Below, piece by piece: positions 62,821-64,000 of a DNA stretch of 64,000 nucleotides; position 1 is the stretch's first letter, and the number at the start of each line of letters is the position of its first letter. The notes below the pieces were generated by a model. That model ran no database searches, was not told where the DNA came from, and saw nothing but the letters and a program-made list of their open reading frames with translations. Source of the stretch: SB25 sp050180705 (GTDB lineage Bacteria > Bacteroidota > Bacteroidia > Bacteroidales > Tenuifilaceae); assembly GCA_050180705.1 (NCBI GenBank), contig JBFXDX010000010.1:103551-167550 (forward strand). Direction: 5' to 3'. The translations under genes and the position numbers were made by a program.

Positions 62821-62826
62821 TTTATG

Positions 62827-63429
62827 TTAGTTCCCAAACAGCCTTTCGGTTTCACGCTGTCTTTCTTCAGCTTTACGAATATAGGGGATTTTTCCTATCA
62901 ATATCTCTTTAAAGTTTGTACCAATTCCGAAGCCCCCAGAAAGTTTAACGCTTGCTTTTCGGATAGGTTTAAATACAAAAAGTTTCCTAATATTCTCCTC
63001 TAAATTATAAAGTTCATTAGCAGTTATTAGCGTTGCAGTATCAAGTGTAAAAATGATTCTTAAAATATTACCATCTTGGTCTAAGTCGAAACCTAGTTCA
63101 AAACTTTCATTTTTTCGGGCAAGTTCCTTTATCTTATCCTTTTCTATAGATGCATAAATAGCTTTTAGAAAAGAGTCGTGTAAATCAGTTTTATACCCTA
63201 AAAAACTTGGGTCAGCAAATGCGCTAATGGGGTATTCTTTTAAAATTTCTTCTTGATTATACTTTTGATTAACGTAAATTGCTTTATTATCGCTAGGGTT
63301 TTTAAAACACCGGAAAGAACTTTTAGTTCCAGACGCAGAGGTTTCCACCCAGCCAAACTGGGCATTTACGCTTTGAACTAACAGCATCGCTGCTATTGCA
63401 GTTATAAATTTTATGGTGATTGTTTTCAT
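62827..63429 (-). CDS. Secreted protein of unknown family
   Basis: 200 residues from the ATG at 63429; the frame opens to 63525 but that part overlaps the preceding gene. Signal peptide (MKTITIKFITAIAAMLLVQSVNAQ). The mature protein has a conserved-looking N-terminal stretch (GWVETSASGTKSSFRCFK) and a central domain (FELGFDLDQDGNILRIIFTLDTATLITANELYNLEENIRKLFVF) reminiscent of a small alpha/beta fold such as TonB C-terminal-like domains, though I would not assign it. The start is one base after the stop of the upstream HELLH gene, so the two are translationally coupled. Confidence 0.75.
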   Translation of the reverse strand: MKTITIKFITAIAAMLLVQSVNAQFGWVETSASGTKSSFRCFKNPSDNKAIYVNQKYNQEEILKEYPISAFADPSFLGYKTDLHDSFLKAIYASIEKDKIKELARKNESFELGFDLDQDGNILRIIFTLDTATLITANELYNLEENIRKLFVFKPIRKASVKLSGGFGIGTNFKEILIGKIPYIRKAEERQRETERLFGN

Positions 63430-63430
63430 A

Positions 63431-64000
63431 TTATTTGCATTTACCGAGTAAATTATTAATTGTATTAAAATTCCCATCACCTGGCTTATAGTTAGAATAT
63501 ATTGAATCTCTTCTGGCCAATTCATCCCTAAATACTTTGCAGAGGTTATCGCCTCCTATATTGCATTCAACTCTTCCAAGTGTTAGCATTGAGTTTAACC
63601 ATTTAAAATATGCTTCTTTACCTGCATCTGATAAAACTCTTGTCCACGTCAATTGATCTGCTAATTTTCCTTGTCTAATCAAGTAAAGATCCACCAAAAG
63701 CCATGCCTCAAATTCGTGGGTCATGGTAATTTCATAGCTACTACCGTACAAATTAGTTTGGTACGCATGTAGCAGCTCATGTAGCAAATTTTGGTCAGTA
63801 ATAGCGTTAGTTGAACTAAACGTTAATATTCCTGTTTGCCTGTTATATTTTGCATTAGTACCATTAGTACTCCAATTTTAATTGTAAGTTTACTATTCCA
63901 AGTTGAATTCATGATAGTTTTGCTAAGGCAGGGCCCTTGTTTCAATTTATTTTCTGCATTAATAAGGTTGTTTTTGGCCGTTGCATCGAGGGTGGAGGTG
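63431..64000 (-). pseudogene. HELLH metallopeptidase-like protein, apparently frameshifted and truncated by the window
   Basis: C-terminal part of a gene running in from beyond base 64000. In one frame the minus strand encodes LDATAKNNLINAENKLKQ up to about 63880; from there another frame continues NWSTNGTNAKYNRQTGILTF...DQNLLHELLHAYQTNLYG and stops at 63431. The switch falls in a four-A run (63876-63879), and one extra A would join both as KLTIKNWSTNG. HELLH is a zinc-metallopeptidase HExxH motif and a possible third ligand lies in THEFEAW. The motif-bearing C-terminal domain in Bacteroidota often sits at the end of RHS-type or other secreted toxins, but the N terminus is not visible. Confidence 0.6.

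Noticed and set aside
63430..63525. Longer start for the secreted-protein gene (232 residues)
   Set aside because: The extension overlaps the upstream gene and precedes an obvious signal peptide starting at the ATG at 63429.

Overview
The window looks like chromosome from a free-living, type IX secretion (T9SS)-bearing Bacteroidota, most like the marine or sediment Bacteroidales/Marinilabiliales or Cytophaga-like groups. The grounds are: two giant surface proteins ending in the gliding-type (CHU_C, T9SS type B) C-terminal domain, each followed by a PorP/SprF-family outer-membrane protein; a gldH lipoprotein gene; DUF4296, LytTR, LuxE-like and Y_Y_Y/propeller proteins typical of the phylum; a long (608-residue) IspG; and Bacteroidota promoters (TTTG about 19 bases before TAnnTTTG). 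The DNA is AT-rich. I see no rRNA, CRISPR, phage or intact insertion sequence.

Layout. 1-13.5 kb: 3' part of a >4,170-residue repeat adhesin (14 Calx-beta-like then 20 cadherin/Big_9-like units) plus PorP/SprF. 13.6-19.5 kb: a 55-residue 2[4Fe-4S] ferredoxin, CvfB-like S1 protein, NadD-like nucleotidyltransferase, asnS, rpoN and a PAP2-like membrane protein. 19.9-29.7 kb: a second adhesin cassette (small secreted protein, 2,737-residue SprB-repeat adhesin, PorP/SprF) behind a well-formed promoter. 29.8-36.8 kb: DUF4296 lipoprotein, amidohydrolase, radical SAM protein, glycosyltransferase, membrane LytTR regulator, alpha/beta-hydrolase-like protein and HAD phosphatase. 36.9-43.4 kb: tRNA(CAT), short-chain threonine dehydrogenase, a frameshifted sensor/PP2C phosphatase, and cysS with a candidate cysteine leader peptide. 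43.4-51.6 kb: secreted proteins, FadL porin, C1 peptidase, YIP1-like protein, NtrC-type regulator and MFS exporter. 51.6-62.0 kb: hemerythrin, ispG, rbfA, methyltransferase, LolC/E-type permease, LuxE-like protein, pgk, then holB, ricT and gldH. 62.0-64.0 kb: a minus-strand trio (SIMPL protein, secreted unknown, HELLH metallopeptidase-like protein) running off the edge.

How it fits together. The two adhesins, their PorP/SprF partners and gldH all belong to T9SS/gliding surface biology. The rest is mainly housekeeping (aminoacyl-tRNA synthetases, isoprenoid synthesis, glycolysis, ribosome maturation, DNA polymerase clamp loader) and signalling (RpoN, an orphan NtrC regulator, LytTR, propeller/PP2C).

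Most worth a second look: the one-base A-run contractions that split the sensor at 40293-40298 and, apparently, the HELLH gene near 63876; the 16-codon Cys-Cys leader ORF before cysS; the recent 486-bp internal duplication in the second adhesin; the alternating two-type repeat order in the first; and the HELLH/secreted/SIMPL cluster. Family names come from motif recognition by eye, with no database search.
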